Below, one piece after another: positions 16,720 to 26,298 of a stretch of 64,000 bases of DNA (positions are counted from its first letter, which is position 1; each line of letters starts with the position of its first letter). The stretch covers positions 27,941-91,940 of the forward strand of contig CALSRU010000004.1 of assembly GCA_943788835.1 (NCBI GenBank). Reading direction: 5' to 3'. The position numbers and the translations under genes were made by a program. The notes beneath the pieces are model-generated. The model was not told where the DNA came from. It searched no databases and saw only the letters and a list, made by a program, of their open reading frames with translations. The stretch is from an uncultured Pseudomonadales bacterium (GTDB lineage Bacteria; Pseudomonadota; Gammaproteobacteria; Pseudomonadales; UBA7434).

Positions 16720-17865
16720 ATGGAAGTAGCAAAAAATCAAAGGCTTGGTGTGATAGAGGGCTTTTATGGTCGAGCCTGGTCGGCGCGAGATCGAGCTGCT
16801 GTCATACCTGAGTTCGCGAACCTCGGTTACGGCAATTACATCTATGCGCCAAAAAGTGATACTAAGTTACGTCGCGATTGGCAGGTCGCTTGGTCTGATT
16901 ATGAGTTGCAGCAGCTTCAAAACCTTTCTGCAATTTGTCGAGCAGAGTCGGTCGGTTTTGGGGTGGGTTTTTCGCCGCTGGGCTTAGGTGGCATTACAGG
17001 CGCAAAAGATCGCGCATTTTTGGCCAGTAAGGTTGAGCAGATTAGCCTAGTTGGTTGCGAAACCTTATGTATTTTGTTCGATGACATGCGTGAGACCGGT
17101 AAGTCAATGGCGCGCAATCAGTTACAGATTATTGATTATCTCAGTGATCGCTGCGAAGTAAAAAATATTATTGTTTGTCCCTCTTACTACACCACAGACC
17201 CCGTGTTAGAAAAAGTATTTGGGCCAAGGCCCGAAAATTATTGGACCGATCTTGGAAGCGGTCTAGACCCTTCGCTAAATATTTTTTGGACAGGAGAGAA
17301 GGTATGTAGCGTTAGTTTTAACCGAGATAATCTCGATTTTATAGCCTCTGAGTTTCGGCGCAAGCCGTCTCTGTGGGATAACTACCCGGTAAATGATGGC
17401 AAAAAAATGAGTCAGTTTTTGCATCTCTTGCCGTTTACTGGGCGTGCGTCATGGTTGCAAGATTACACCGCACATCATTTTGCAAACGGTATGAACCAGG
17501 CGCACCTATCTTTATTACCGCTGGCAACTTTACCCGCCGTTTACGCCGATGCTTGTCGCTCTCAACTGGATGAAAAGGTTGATACGCTCGGTGCGACTCG
17601 AGCTAGTGTTGAACGGGCCAATGTTGACGGTGCATGCCTTGATGTAAATTGGTGTGATTTTTTGTCGCGCCATTGCCCAGCGCTTAGCGAAAATTTATTG
17701 CGGGATGCACAGCACTTTCAAACTAAAGGGTTGGGCAATTTCACTGTGCAAGAATGCTCAGCAATGATTGGAAGTTATGCGGCTATTGATTCTCCATTGG
17801 CGCAAGAAATAGTTGCTTGGTTGCGAGGCGATTATGTATTTGATCCGGCCTGCCTAACCAACTAG
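16720..17865 (+). CDS. GH84-type beta-N-acetylglucosaminidase-like protein
   Basis: A 381-residue protein resembling the catalytic TIM barrel of family 84 glycosidases (hyaluronidase/O-GlcNAcase). Visible features are the N-terminal EGFYGRAWS (residues 13-21), the strand YGNYIYAPKSD and the paired acids Asp121-Asp122 in LFDDM, the position of the GH84 catalytic Asp pair. No signal peptide is evident, so it may be cytoplasmic, unlike the secreted virulence-type enzymes, and it has only the catalytic domain. The natural substrate is unknown; turnover of GlcNAc-containing glycans is a reasonable guess. It stands alone between the candidate small RNA and a PHA-system gene. Confidence 0.8.
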   Translation: MEVAKNQRLGVIEGFYGRAWSARDRAAVIPEFANLGYGNYIYAPKSDTKLRRDWQVAWSDYELQQLQNLSAICRAESVGFGVGFSPLGLGGITGAKDRAFLASKVEQISLVGCETLCILFDDMRETGKSMARNQLQIIDYLSDRCEVKNIIVCPSYYTTDPVLEKVFGPRPENYWTDLGSGLDPSLNIFWTGEKVCSVSFNRDNLDFIASEFRRKPSLWDNYPVNDGKKMSQFLHLLPFTGRASWLQDYTAHHFANGMNQAHLSLLPLATLPAVYADACRSQLDEKVDTLGATRASVERANVDGACLDVNWCDFLSRHCPALSENLLRDAQHFQTKGLGNFTVQECSAMIGSYAAIDSPLAQEIVAWLRGDYVFDPACLTN

Positions 17866-17880
17866 TTGCTGCAGAGAGGT

Positions 17881-18156
17881 TTAGTCGAGGTGTTCGTCGA
17901 GTTTAGTTTTGATGAATAACTCTATCTTAGGGGCGAGCACGCCCATCACGGCTCCTAGTGCGATGTCGACATCGATTTGCTGCTTGTGGAGCCGCAGTGT
18001 CCCAGTGACACCGCTGCGCTTAATTTCAAGTTTATTGCCGCTGCGCTTGCAGCGGCAACCGTACCCTTGAGTTAGCTCAGACTGCAAGCTGCTTACGAGC
18101 GCCTCAATCTCTTGATCAGGTTTGGAGTGTTTCTTCTGAATAGATATTTTTGCCAT
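17881..18156 (-). CDS. polyhydroxyalkanoic acid system family protein
   Basis: A 91-residue basic protein resembling the PHA-granule-region family: MAKISIQKKHS at the start, a central LEIKRSGVTGTLRLHKQQIDVDI and a C-terminal helix KIELFIKTKLDEHL. These short proteins are found near polyhydroxyalkanoate genes in some bacteria; their activity is not known. The ATG at 18156 is preferred over an upstream TTG (18171). It is convergent with the GH84 gene, with 15 bases between the stops. Confidence 0.65.
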   Translation of the reverse strand: MAKISIQKKHSKPDQEIEALVSSLQSELTQGYGCRCKRSGNKLEIKRSGVTGTLRLHKQQIDVDIALGAVMGVLAPKIELFIKTKLDEHLD

Positions 18157-18635
18157 CGTATGGTTCTTCAAGGTGCTCTGTGTGAGTCTTTTTAGATTGA
18201 TGTAATAAGGGCGGGCGTGAGGATGCTAGAGATTACGCGCCAGCGCAAGTGGGAAGCTGGGGTCAAAGTGTCCGTGTGAGTCTATTTATCGAGTGGTGGA
18301 GGTGGGGGTCTTAATTGCGAGATAGTGCACTCAAGGCAGGGTGGACAAGGCAAGTGTTTTTGCTGGTGGCTCAGCGGTTGGGCGGTAAACTGAGCAAATA
18401 AGGCCAACAAATGATAAGTATTGGCGATTCTGCCCGTTTATCTGCAAATGAAGGTCGCTAAGTGGTTGATAAAGAATGCTTACATGTGTGAAAATCCGCA
18501 TCCGTTTTCAGGCGAGTCGGCTATCGCCTCTTGGCATGGTGAGTTGCGTATGGTGAGAGGCACGAAAAGTATCTCGCCGGATACAAAGGCGCTCGGGATT
18601 CAGGCAGAGGGCGGACAATTTTAGAAAGAAATTAA
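18157..18635. other. intergenic region upstream of tRNA-Leu
   Basis: No gene I would support. A frame at 18421-18624 lacks a ribosome-binding site and resembles nothing. GTGTGAGTCT occurs twice, near 18180 and 18274, perhaps by chance. The tRNA promoter must lie near the right end but no strong hexamer pair stands out. Confidence 0.5.
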
Positions 18636-18720
18636 GCGGACGTGGCGAAATTGGTATACGCGCTGGATTTAGGTTCCAGTGGGGCAACCCGTGAGAGTTC
18701 GAGTCTCTCCGTCCGCACCA
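18636..18720 (+). tRNA. tRNA-Leu (anticodon UAG)
   Basis: An 85-base class II tRNA. The acceptor strands GCGGACG and CGTCCGC pair, with discriminator A and encoded CCA. The anticodon stem CTGGA/TCCAG encloses TTTAGGT, giving anticodon TAG, which reads CUA and other CUN leucine codons. The long variable arm and GTTCGAGTC T-loop are present. A tRNA-Leu before tig is the pseudomonad arrangement. Confidence 0.95.
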
Positions 18721-18822
18721 TATTTATCGGCACTTGAGTTGTTAGACTATTCGATCCAAAACAATCAGCTAACTCAGGGTCATCTATGCTTATTTATGAA
18801 TTCCATACCGAGGTAGAGGGTA

Positions 18823-20136
18823 ATGCAAGTTTCTGTTGAATCCACGTCAGGGCTAGAGCGCAAACTTACGCTGGCTATTCCCGCTGAGCAAATTGATACT
18901 GAAGTGCAAAAGCGCCTCGCCGATACGGCCAAAAAGATCCGTCTAGACGGTTTTCGTCCAGGAAAGGTGCCGCGTAAAGTCGTACAGCAGCGTTTTGGGG
19001 CAGCATTGAGAGACGAAGTGGTTGGCGAGGTTGCGAATCAATCGTTCCAGCAGGCAGTTAGCCAAGAGTCATTGACGCCTGTGGGCACTCCAGCGATAGA
19101 TTTTACTAAAAACGAAGCCGGCCACGATCTAGAGATTGTGGCCACGTTTGAGGTGTTTCCTGAAATCGATCTAGCGGACCCGGCTAATCTCAAGCTAGAA
19201 AAGTTTGTGGCTGAAGTCGGTGACAGTGATGTCGATGCGATGATCGAAAAACTGCGTGATCAGCGCGGCGAGTGGCAGTTGGTTGAGCGGGCTGCGCAGG
19301 AGAAGGATCAACTTAATATTGATTATCTTGGCACGCGCGACGGTGAAGCATTTGAGGGCGGTACGGCACAAGGTTCTGATTTGGTGTTAGGGTCGGGGCA
19401 AATGATTGAGGGTTTCGAAGCAGGGCTAATTGGGGCTGAAGCGAAGGAGGAGCGAACGTTAAAGCTGTCCTTTCCTGAAGACTATCATTCTAAAGAATTA
19501 GCGGGCGCTGCGGTTGAATTTGCCGTCACCGTTAATACGGTTAATGAGAAAACGCTACCCGAACTTGATGCTGAATTTTTTAAAGCGTTTGAGGTCGATG
19601 GCGATTATCAAGAGTTTCGCGAGAAAGTTCAGGGTAATATGAAAAGCCAACTCGAGGATGCCATTGATAATGACCTTAAGCAGCAGGTAATGGACGGGTT
19701 ATGCGAAGCAAATGAAGTGGAGCTGCCGGCAGTTATGATCGCTCAGGAAGTGGGTGCGATGCGAGAGCAAGCGGTTCAGCGGTTTGGCGGCGATGCGCAA
19801 GGATTTGATAGCTCATTGTTACCCGACGAGATGTTCCAAGATCAGGCGCAAAGGCGTGTTAGCTTAGGCGTTATCTTAAATCACATCGTGACCAGTTACG
19901 AAATCAAGCCAACTAGAGAGCAACTCATTGAATTTATTGATGATATTGCCGCATCTTATGAGGATCCAGACGAGGTGAGGAATTTGTATCTCTCCGATGA
20001 GTCTCGCCTGCAACAAATCAATCTGCTCGTGGTTGAAAAGCTCGTGGTAGAAAGAATAGCGGAGCTTGCTGGTGTCACAGATAAAAATGCTAGCTATGAT
20101 GAAGTCATTGCTGCAGGTAGTTCTGCTGCAAGCTGA
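18823..20136 (+). CDS. tig: trigger factor
   Basis: Ribosome-associated chaperone and peptidyl-prolyl isomerase acting on nascent chains. The 437-residue protein has the ribosome-binding domain with the signature GFRPGKVP (about residues 44-51), an FKBP-like PPIase domain (about 155-245, including DQLNIDYLGTRDGEAFEGG) and the C-terminal helical chaperone arms. It heads the tig-clpP-clpX-lon block. A 9-bp GC-rich hairpin follows its stop. Confidence 0.96.
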   Translation: MQVSVESTSGLERKLTLAIPAEQIDTEVQKRLADTAKKIRLDGFRPGKVPRKVVQQRFGAALRDEVVGEVANQSFQQAVSQESLTPVGTPAIDFTKNEAGHDLEIVATFEVFPEIDLADPANLKLEKFVAEVGDSDVDAMIEKLRDQRGEWQLVERAAQEKDQLNIDYLGTRDGEAFEGGTAQGSDLVLGSGQMIEGFEAGLIGAEAKEERTLKLSFPEDYHSKELAGAAVEFAVTVNTVNEKTLPELDAEFFKAFEVDGDYQEFREKVQGNMKSQLEDAIDNDLKQQVMDGLCEANEVELPAVMIAQEVGAMREQAVQRFGGDAQGFDSSLLPDEMFQDQAQRRVSLGVILNHIVTSYEIKPTREQLIEFIDDIAASYEDPDEVRNLYLSDESRLQQINLLVVEKLVVERIAELAGVTDKNASYDEVIAAGSSAAS

Positions 20137-20434
20137 CTACACTGAAATACCTGTTGCGCGCGCTGCGCGCAACGTCTTCCATGCTCCATTCTAAGCGCGT
20201 CGTTTCATTGCGACAATTATTGCGAAAAATGCCCCTTTGTCCGCGCAAAACTTTTAGCCGGAGACTAAACTATTAGCTGCTGACAGCGTATCATCATCGA
20301 GCGTCTTGTGATTTTCGAGCGCCGACGATTTATAGGTATTAGCGCTTAAAATGACGGGCGGGGTAGCGACCCCAGAAGTCAAACTACGACCAAAGCAATA
20401 ATGCTAGTCGTTGCCACATGTTAGGAGAGAGACT
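20137..20434. other. tig-clpP intergenic region with a GC-rich hairpin
   Basis: GTTGCGCGC-GCT-GCGCGCAAC (20153-20173) is a perfect 9-bp stem with a 3-base loop, 16 bases after the tig stop. No T-run follows, so it is a 3'-end stabiliser or weak terminator at best. The rest should contain the clpP promoter. I could not assign a convincing sigma-32 or sigma-70 element. Confidence 0.55.
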
Positions 20435-21070
20435 TTGACTTTTTATTCTCAAGACGCCATGAACGTCCAAAATTTGGGTCTTGTGCCGATGGTTGTCGAG
20501 CAAACGGCTAGGGGCGAGCGCTCATTCGACATTTACTCAAGGCTACTCAAGGAGCGAGTTATTTTCGCGGTGGGTCCAGTCGAAGATAACATGGCCAATC
20601 TGATCGTTGCTCAACTGTTGTTTTTAGAGTCAGAAAACCCCGACAAAGATATTAGCTTGTATATTAATTCGCCAGGCGGCGCCGTGACAGCAGGTTTGGC
20701 AATCTACGATACGATTAAATTCATCAAACCTGATGTGAGTACTATTTGTCTAGGCCAGGCTGCTAGTATGGGGGCTTTTCTGTTGGGCGGTGGAGCAAAG
20801 GGTAAGCGTTATTGTCTGCCAAATAGTCGCGTGATGATTCACCAGCCAAGTGGTGGCGCTCAGGGTCAAGCTACAGACATTGATATTCAGGCTAAAGAGA
20901 TACTCATCATTCGCGAGAGGTTGAATCGCCTAATGGCTGAGCACACAGGTCAAGATCTTGCAACGATTCAAAGCGACACTGAGCGCGACAATTTCATGAA
21001 CGCTGAGCAGGCTCTGGCATATGGTTTGGTTGATCAAGTATTGGAGGCCAGACCTACCCACGAAAAATAG
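20435..21070 (+). CDS. clpP: ATP-dependent Clp protease proteolytic subunit
   Basis: Serine peptidase that forms the tetradecameric barrel of ClpXP/ClpAP. The catalytic Ser is in [11 protein letters not shown], the His in [11 protein letters not shown], and the Asp lies in the segment after [10 protein letters not shown]. The start is uncertain. The TTG at 20435 follows TAGGAG at 7-base spacing and gives 211 residues with a short propeptide before the mature region. The ATG at 20459 ([10 protein letters not shown]) would give a slightly shorter protein. clpX follows 172 bases later. Confidence 0.95.
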   Translation: MTFYSQDAMNVQNLGLVPMVVEQTARGERSFDIYSRLLKERVIFAVGPVEDNMANLIVAQLLFLESENPDKDISLYINSPGGAVTAGLAIYDTIKFIKPDVSTICLGQAASMGAFLLGGGAKGKRYCLPNSRVMIHQPSGGAQGQATDIDIQAKEILIIRERLNRLMAEHTGQDLATIQSDTERDNFMNAEQALAYGLVDQVLEARPTHEK

Positions 21071-21242
21071 CTTGGGTTGCTTTATAGCAGTTCAAGTCTT
21101 TTAATTTAGATTTATTTTGCGTATAAAGTGAGCTCAGCGTTACTATAGATCCTGTCTGCTCCCAGGTGGTAGGAGCAGAGCAGAAAAAATCAGAGATCGT
21201 TGTAATTAGCGATTGTGGATAAGTTGGCGGAGTTGATTGTAA

Positions 21243-22526
21243 ATGAGTGATAACAGCAAAGAAGGCGATAGCGGAAAACTCCTTTACTGCTCGTTTTGTG
21301 GCAAAAGTCAGCATGAGGTACGCAAGCTTATTGCGGGGCCCTCAGTGTTTATTTGCGACGAATGCGTAGACCTGTGCAACGACATCATCCGTGAAGAGGT
21401 CCAAGAAAGCGGTTCAGAGCTTAAAGGTGACAAGCTGCCCACGCCAGCCGAGCTGAACGAAACGTTGGATGAGTATGTAATCGGTCAGGCTAAGGCCAAA
21501 AGAGTGTTGTCGGTAGCAGTCTATAACCACTACAAGCGTTTGCGCCAAGGCGAACCGGGGCGAGATGAAGTTGAGCTTGGTAAAAGCAATATTTTGCTGG
21601 TGGGCCCTACAGGCAGCGGTAAGACACTGTTGGCGGAAACACTCGCCCGTTTACTGGATGTGCCCTTCACAATAGCCGATGCGACCACGTTAACAGAGGC
21701 TGGTTACGTGGGTGAAGACGTCGAAAATATCATTCAAAAACTGCTGCAAAAATGCGATTATGATGTCGAGAAGGCGCAGGTAGGGATTGTTTACATTGAC
21801 GAAATCGATAAGATTTCGCGCAAATCGGATAACCCCTCAATCACTCGCGATGTGTCTGGTGAAGGCGTTCAGCAGGCACTGCTAAAACTAATCGAAGGAA
21901 CCGTAGCCTCAGTGCCCCCTCAGGGCGGGCGAAAACATCCGCAGCAAGAGTTCCTTCAGGTCGATACGGCCAATATTTTGTTCATCTGCGGCGGCGCGTT
22001 TGCTGGACTAGACAAGGTTATTCGAGACCGTTCCGAGAAGAGCGGCATCGGCTTCAACGCAGAGGTTAAGAGCAAAGACGAGTCGAAAAACTTTGGTGAA
22101 ACGCTGAATGATCTTGAGCCAGAGGATCTTGTGCGCTACGGTTTGATTCCTGAGTTTGTTGGCCGATTGCCGGTTATAGCAACACTGGAGGAGCTTGATC
22201 AGGACGCTCTCGTTCGAATACTAACAGAACCTAAAAATGCCCTAACTAAGCAATATGGCAAGCTGTTTGAAATGGAAGGTGTTGAGGTTGATTTTAGGCG
22301 GGATGCTCTTCAAGCCATTGCATTGAAAGCCATGAAACGTAAGACTGGTGCGCGCGGATTGCGTTCAATTTTGGAGTCGGTCCTACTCGACACCATGTAT
22401 AAGATTCCATCGCAGGAAAATGTGGCCAAAGTAGTCATCGACGCATCGGTCATTTCTGGCGACTCTGAGCCACTTATCGTTTATGGCCAGGCGGCCGAAC
22501 CCAAAACAGCAGCCGACGACGCTTGA
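21243..22526 (+). CDS. clpX: ATP-dependent Clp protease ATPase subunit ClpX
   Basis: AAA+ unfoldase that feeds substrates into ClpP. The 427-residue protein has the N-terminal C4 zinc-binding domain (CSFCGKS ... CDECVDLC), Walker A GPTGSGKT, Walker [11 protein letters not shown], and the IGF loop in GIGFNAEV that docks on ClpP. The KTGARGLRS segment carries the sensor II Arg. A hairpin TCTGCTCC/GGAGCAGA lies in the gap before it (21155-21179). Confidence 0.96.
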   Translation: MSDNSKEGDSGKLLYCSFCGKSQHEVRKLIAGPSVFICDECVDLCNDIIREEVQESGSELKGDKLPTPAELNETLDEYVIGQAKAKRVLSVAVYNHYKRLRQGEPGRDEVELGKSNILLVGPTGSGKTLLAETLARLLDVPFTIADATTLTEAGYVGEDVENIIQKLLQKCDYDVEKAQVGIVYIDEIDKISRKSDNPSITRDVSGEGVQQALLKLIEGTVASVPPQGGRKHPQQEFLQVDTANILFICGGAFAGLDKVIRDRSEKSGIGFNAEVKSKDESKNFGETLNDLEPEDLVRYGLIPEFVGRLPVIATLEELDQDALVRILTEPKNALTKQYGKLFEMEGVEVDFRRDALQAIALKAMKRKTGARGLRSILESVLLDTMYKIPSQENVAKVVIDASVISGDSEPLIVYGQAAEPKTAADDA

Positions 22527-22893
22527 TTTAGGCTCTTTGGAGCAGGCTATTGCGGCTGCTTACAGGGTTGTTGAGCAAGGTTCTTTTTGCGCTCTTTAGA
22601 GCGCGTCCGTCGGCTAGATTCGCTCTACATACCGAGTATTTATTGAACCCCATTAAGATGCTGCCGTCAGCATTTAGTGTCTTCGATTGTTGCCCTCATA
22701 AGTTGCAATTGCCTTTTTTGCCCCCATATTCCAATAGAAGCGTATGAGTAAAGGGCGCGCCTGTGCTTCTGCGCGTCTAAATTATTTCTGTGCCCATTAC
22801 ACAGGGCGCGTATTCAGTTTAATGTTAAGGTAGAGATGTGCCAAGCTGGTTCAGCGTAGCGCTTTAGCATATCTTTCCAGATAGAGGTCATCT
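22527..22893. other. clpX-lon intergenic region
   Basis: No supported gene. A GCGCTC-TTTA-GAGCGC hairpin (22589-22604) lacks a following T-run. The lon promoter should be here. CCCCATTA at 22648-22655 resembles a sigma-32 -10, but no matching -35 is visible. Confidence 0.5.
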
Positions 22894-25356
22894 ATGAGTT
22901 TATCTTTACCCGTACTGCCACTAAGAGATGTTGTCGTTTATCCGCAAATGGTTGTTCCCTTGTTTGTGGGTAGGGAAAAATCTATTCAATCGCTTGAGGC
23001 CGCAATGGCTGAAGACAAGCAAATATTACTGGTGGCACAAACCGAACCTGATACAGATGATCCAGGCATTGAAAGCTTGTATTCATTAGGCACTGTTTCA
23101 ACAATTTTACAATTACTACGGTTGCCCGACGGCACAGTGAAAGTACTTGTTGAAGGTGGGCATCGTGCAAAAATCCTTGGTGTTGCCGAAGGTGAGGACG
23201 TTCCGGATGATACTGCGTCAGATGATGACGGCGACCAGTTAGCGGCACGTCCTTTTTTGCGTATCAACTATGAAATTTGTGAAGAAGAAATAGTTGAAGC
23301 AAAGGTCGGCGCTGAATTAATTGCGCTTCTTACCGCGCAATTTGAACAGTATGTCAAGGTAAGTAAAAAAGTGCCGGCAGAAGTGCTCAGTTCACTTGCC
23401 GGCATAGATTCTGCTTCACGATTTATCGATACCGTAGCTACGCATTTAGCGTTAGAAGTTAAGCAGAAGCAATCTGTATTGTCAGAGTCCTCAGTAGCGG
23501 AGCGTGCCGAGCTATTAATGGGCTTCATGGATGCAGAGTTAGAGTTGTCAAGAGTCGAAAAGAAAATACGTGGCCGTGTTAAAAAGCAGATGGAGAAGTC
23601 GCAGCGCGAGTATTATCTCAATGAGCAGATGAAGGCGATTCAGAAAGAATTGGGCGATATGGATGATGTGACTAACGAGTTTGATGAGTTGCAAGAGAAA
23701 ATCGACAAGGCTGGAATGCCGCAAGAAGCAGAAAAGAAAATTACTGCTGAGATGAATAAGTTGAAAATGATGTCACCGATGTCTGCTGAGGCGTCAGTTG
23801 TTCGTAGCTATATTGACTGGATGGCAGGTATTCCTTGGAAGAAAAAGAGCAAGGTCAGATATGACCTGAATAAGGCTCAAAAAATCCTCGATAAGGACCA
23901 TTATGGCCTTGAGGAAGTTAAAGATCGAATCATTGAATATCTTGCCGTACAGCGTCGGGTAAAAAAATTAAAGGGACCTGTATTGTGCCTAGTAGGACCA
24001 CCAGGCGTTGGTAAAACATCGCTGGGGGAGTCTATCGCTCGTGCGACGAATCGAAAATTTGTGCGTATGGCTCTAGGCGGTGTGCGTGATGAGGCTGAGA
24101 TTAGGGGGCATCGTCGTACCTACATAGGATCAATGCCAGGCAAAATTTTGCAAAAATTATCGAAGGTTGGCGTCAAGAATCCGTTATTTTTGTTAGATGA
24201 AATTGATAAAATGGGGATGGATCATCGTGGCGATCCAGCATCTGCACTTTTGGAAGTGCTCGATCCTGAGCAAAACCATACTTTTAATGATCATTACTTG
24301 GAGGTCGATTATGACTTGTCGGATGTGATGTTTGTGTGTACTTCAAACTCCATGAACATTCCGGCGCCGTTGTTAGATCGCATGGAAGTAATCAGAATTC
24401 CTGGGTACACAGAAGATGAGAAATTAAACATTGCTGAGCGCTACTTGCTTCCAAAACAAATGGAGTTAAATGGTGTTAAAGTCGGCGAGCTTAAAATGGA
24501 AACGTCGGCTTTGATGTCACTAGTTCGACACTACACCCGTGAGGCCGGCGTGCGGGCATTAGAGCGGAATATTTCAAAAGTAGTGCGTAAGGTTATCAAG
24601 GCTATTACAACCAAAGACGCCGAGGCCCCAGTGGTAGTCAATGCAGATAATTTGGCGGATTACTGCGGCGTTCAAAAGTTTAAGTATGGTGAGGCGGATG
24701 CTGAAAATAGAATTGGTCAAGTTACCGGTTTGGCGTGGACGCAGGTTGGCGGTGAATTGCTTACTATCGAGGTAGCCACAGTGCCCGGTAAAGGCAGGCA
24801 AGTAAAAACAGGCTCGCTGGGTGATATTATGCAGGAGTCGATACTGGCAGCCACTACGGTAGTGCGCTCTCGAGCCCAAGTTTTGGGAGTCGCGGCTAAT
24901 TTTAATGAGAAGAACGATATTCATTTTCATGTGCCTGAAGGCGCCACACCCAAAGACGGGCCTAGCGCTGGCATAGCAATGTGCACAGCTTTAGTCTCTT
25001 CGCTGACGCAAATCCCTGTGCGTTCCGAGGTCGCTATGACGGGTGAGATTACATTACGGGGCCAGTTGTTGCCTATTGGTGGCCTCAAGGAAAAGCTATT
25101 GGCAGCTCATCGAGGCGGCATTAAGACGGTTATTATTCCTGATGAAAATGAGCGTGATTTAAAAGAAATTCCAGAGAATATTAAACAGGCGCTCGAGATA
25201 AAGCCTGTTAAGTGGATTGATGAGGTTTTAGAGATTGCGCTAGAAAAAATGCCGGACCCGTTAAGTGATGAGGAATATAACGTCACGGCGCCTTCGAATG
25301 ATCGGCAGCGCTCGGAGCATGAAGGCGAACCTGATACGAGGATCAAAACACACTAA
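22894..25356 (+). CDS. lon: ATP-dependent protease Lon
   Basis: Homohexameric AAA+ protease that degrades misfolded and regulatory proteins. The 820-residue protein has an N-terminal LON substrate-binding domain (about 1-200, starting LPVLPLRDVVVYP), a coiled-coil segment, Walker A GPPGVGKTS, Walker B FLLDEIDKM, and the C-terminal protease domain. Catalytic Ser is in KDGPSAGIAM and the partner Lys lies in the GGLKEKLLAAHRGG region. It follows clpX and precedes hupB as in E. coli and Pseudomonas. Confidence 0.97.
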   Translation: MSLSLPVLPLRDVVVYPQMVVPLFVGREKSIQSLEAAMAEDKQILLVAQTEPDTDDPGIESLYSLGTVSTILQLLRLPDGTVKVLVEGGHRAKILGVAEGEDVPDDTASDDDGDQLAARPFLRINYEICEEEIVEAKVGAELIALLTAQFEQYVKVSKKVPAEVLSSLAGIDSASRFIDTVATHLALEVKQKQSVLSESSVAERAELLMGFMDAELELSRVEKKIRGRVKKQMEKSQREYYLNEQMKAIQKELGDMDDVTNEFDELQEKIDKAGMPQEAEKKITAEMNKLKMMSPMSAEASVVRSYIDWMAGIPWKKKSKVRYDLNKAQKILDKDHYGLEEVKDRIIEYLAVQRRVKKLKGPVLCLVGPPGVGKTSLGESIARATNRKFVRMALGGVRDEAEIRGHRRTYIGSMPGKILQKLSKVGVKNPLFLLDEIDKMGMDHRGDPASALLEVLDPEQNHTFNDHYLEVDYDLSDVMFVCTSNSMNIPAPLLDRMEVIRIPGYTEDEKLNIAERYLLPKQMELNGVKVGELKMETSALMSLVRHYTREAGVRALERNISKVVRKVIKAITTKDAEAPVVVNADNLADYCGVQKFKYGEADAENRIGQVTGLAWTQVGGELLTIEVATVPGKGRQVKTGSLGDIMQESILAATTVVRSRAQVLGVAANFNEKNDIHFHVPEGATPKDGPSAGIAMCTALVSSLTQIPVRSEVAMTGEITLRGQLLPIGGLKEKLLAAHRGGIKTVIIPDENERDLKEIPENIKQALEIKPVKWIDEVLEIALEKMPDPLSDEEYNVTAPSNDRQRSEHEGEPDTRIKTH

Positions 25357-25717
25357 TAGATTGTTTTTGACCATTCAGCCCAAGCTGGGATCATCAAGAC
25401 GCTAGGTGACTATTTAGTCAATAATGAGGTGGCATAAGGGGCGGAAAAATCGATATCGGCTAAAACCTCACAAATAATTAAACCGAATCGATCTAACCTT
25501 GACCCGGTTCGGCTGTTTGGGATAAAGTCCCGCTCCTGTTTTTGTGTCAGGCTGTCTCCGGTTTCTTAGGGGCGGCTGGGCATTTGAGGGCGGACAGGCC
25601 CCAATAAGAATTGGATGCGGAGAGTTCCATGTTGTGGGCCCGCACAAGATTTATAAGCAGGCCAACCCGTTTTAAAGTAATCGAATACAGCTTTTAAAGA
25701 ACCTTGGAGAGTTATTT
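25357..25717. other. lon-hupB intergenic region
   Basis: No gene visible. A TTGACC with GATAAA 17 bases downstream (near 25499-25527) could be a hupB promoter. No convincing terminator follows lon. Confidence 0.45.
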
Positions 25718-25990
25718 ATGAATAAGTCGGAGTTGATAGACGCCATAGCATTATCTGCAGACATATCAAAAGCGGCGGCGGGAAGAGCTTTAGATGCAAC
25801 CTTAGATACCATCGGAGAAACTCTCCGTGACGGCGATCCAATAAGCTTAGTGGGTTTTGGAGTTTTTCAGGTTAAAGATCGTGCCGCTCGTGCAGGTCGG
25901 AATCCTCAAACGGGTGAGACTATTCAAATCAAGGCATGCCGAGTACCGGGTTTTAAAGCGGGCAAGGCACTTAAAGACGCAGTAAATTAG
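25718..25990 (+). CDS. hupB: DNA-binding protein HU-beta
   Basis: A 90-residue nucleoid-associated protein that bends DNA as a dimer. It has the HU/IHF fold, starting [11 protein letters not shown], with the conserved [22 protein letters not shown] arm region whose Pro intercalates into DNA, and the C-terminal helix [11 protein letters not shown]. It is HU rather than IHF by its N-terminus and its position between lon and ppiD. A GGAG ribosome-binding site precedes it. Confidence 0.95.
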   Translation: MNKSELIDAIALSADISKAAAGRALDATLDTIGETLRDGDPISLVGFGVFQVKDRAARAGRNPQTGETIQIKACRVPGFKAGKALKDAVN

Positions 25991-26298
25991 GTTTTTTGAG
26001 GCCAGTTCAAGCCGATAGATTTAATGGCGTCTATCTGAGCCCTTTCTAATTGATAAGGCAGCAGCTGTCTATTCGTATTCAGTCAGTAAGGCGCTTGCAA
26101 GGTAAGCGGTTCCTCAGGCGTTTCCATTATTTCGTTTTAGGCTTTTGAACTAGGCCAGCAACCGCGGTCTTATGATGTGAAGTCTGGAGCGAAGCCGCGC
26201 AGTGTTCCATGTAGTCAGTCGTAAGTGAATATTTTCGGCGAGAGTCACGGCCGACATGCTTTCAACTTTAATAATTTATGTCTTGAGTTTAATAATTA
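25991..26298. other. hupB-ppiD intergenic region
   Basis: No gene, terminator or clear promoter could be supported in these 308 bases. Confidence 0.5.

Noticed and set aside
18421..18624. 67-codon open frame upstream of tRNA-Leu
   Set aside because: No ribosome-binding site, TTG start and no resemblance to any protein; probably chance.
22589..22604. GCGCTC-TTTA-GAGCGC hairpin as clpX terminator
   Set aside because: No T-run follows on the plus strand; the T-run precedes it.
22648..22655. CCCCATTA as a sigma-32 heat-shock -10 for lon
   Set aside because: No matching CTTGAA-type -35 at the right distance, so not enough to call.
22550..22747. Short open frame between clpX and lon
   Set aside because: No ribosome-binding site and biased, unlikely composition; lies in the lon promoter region.
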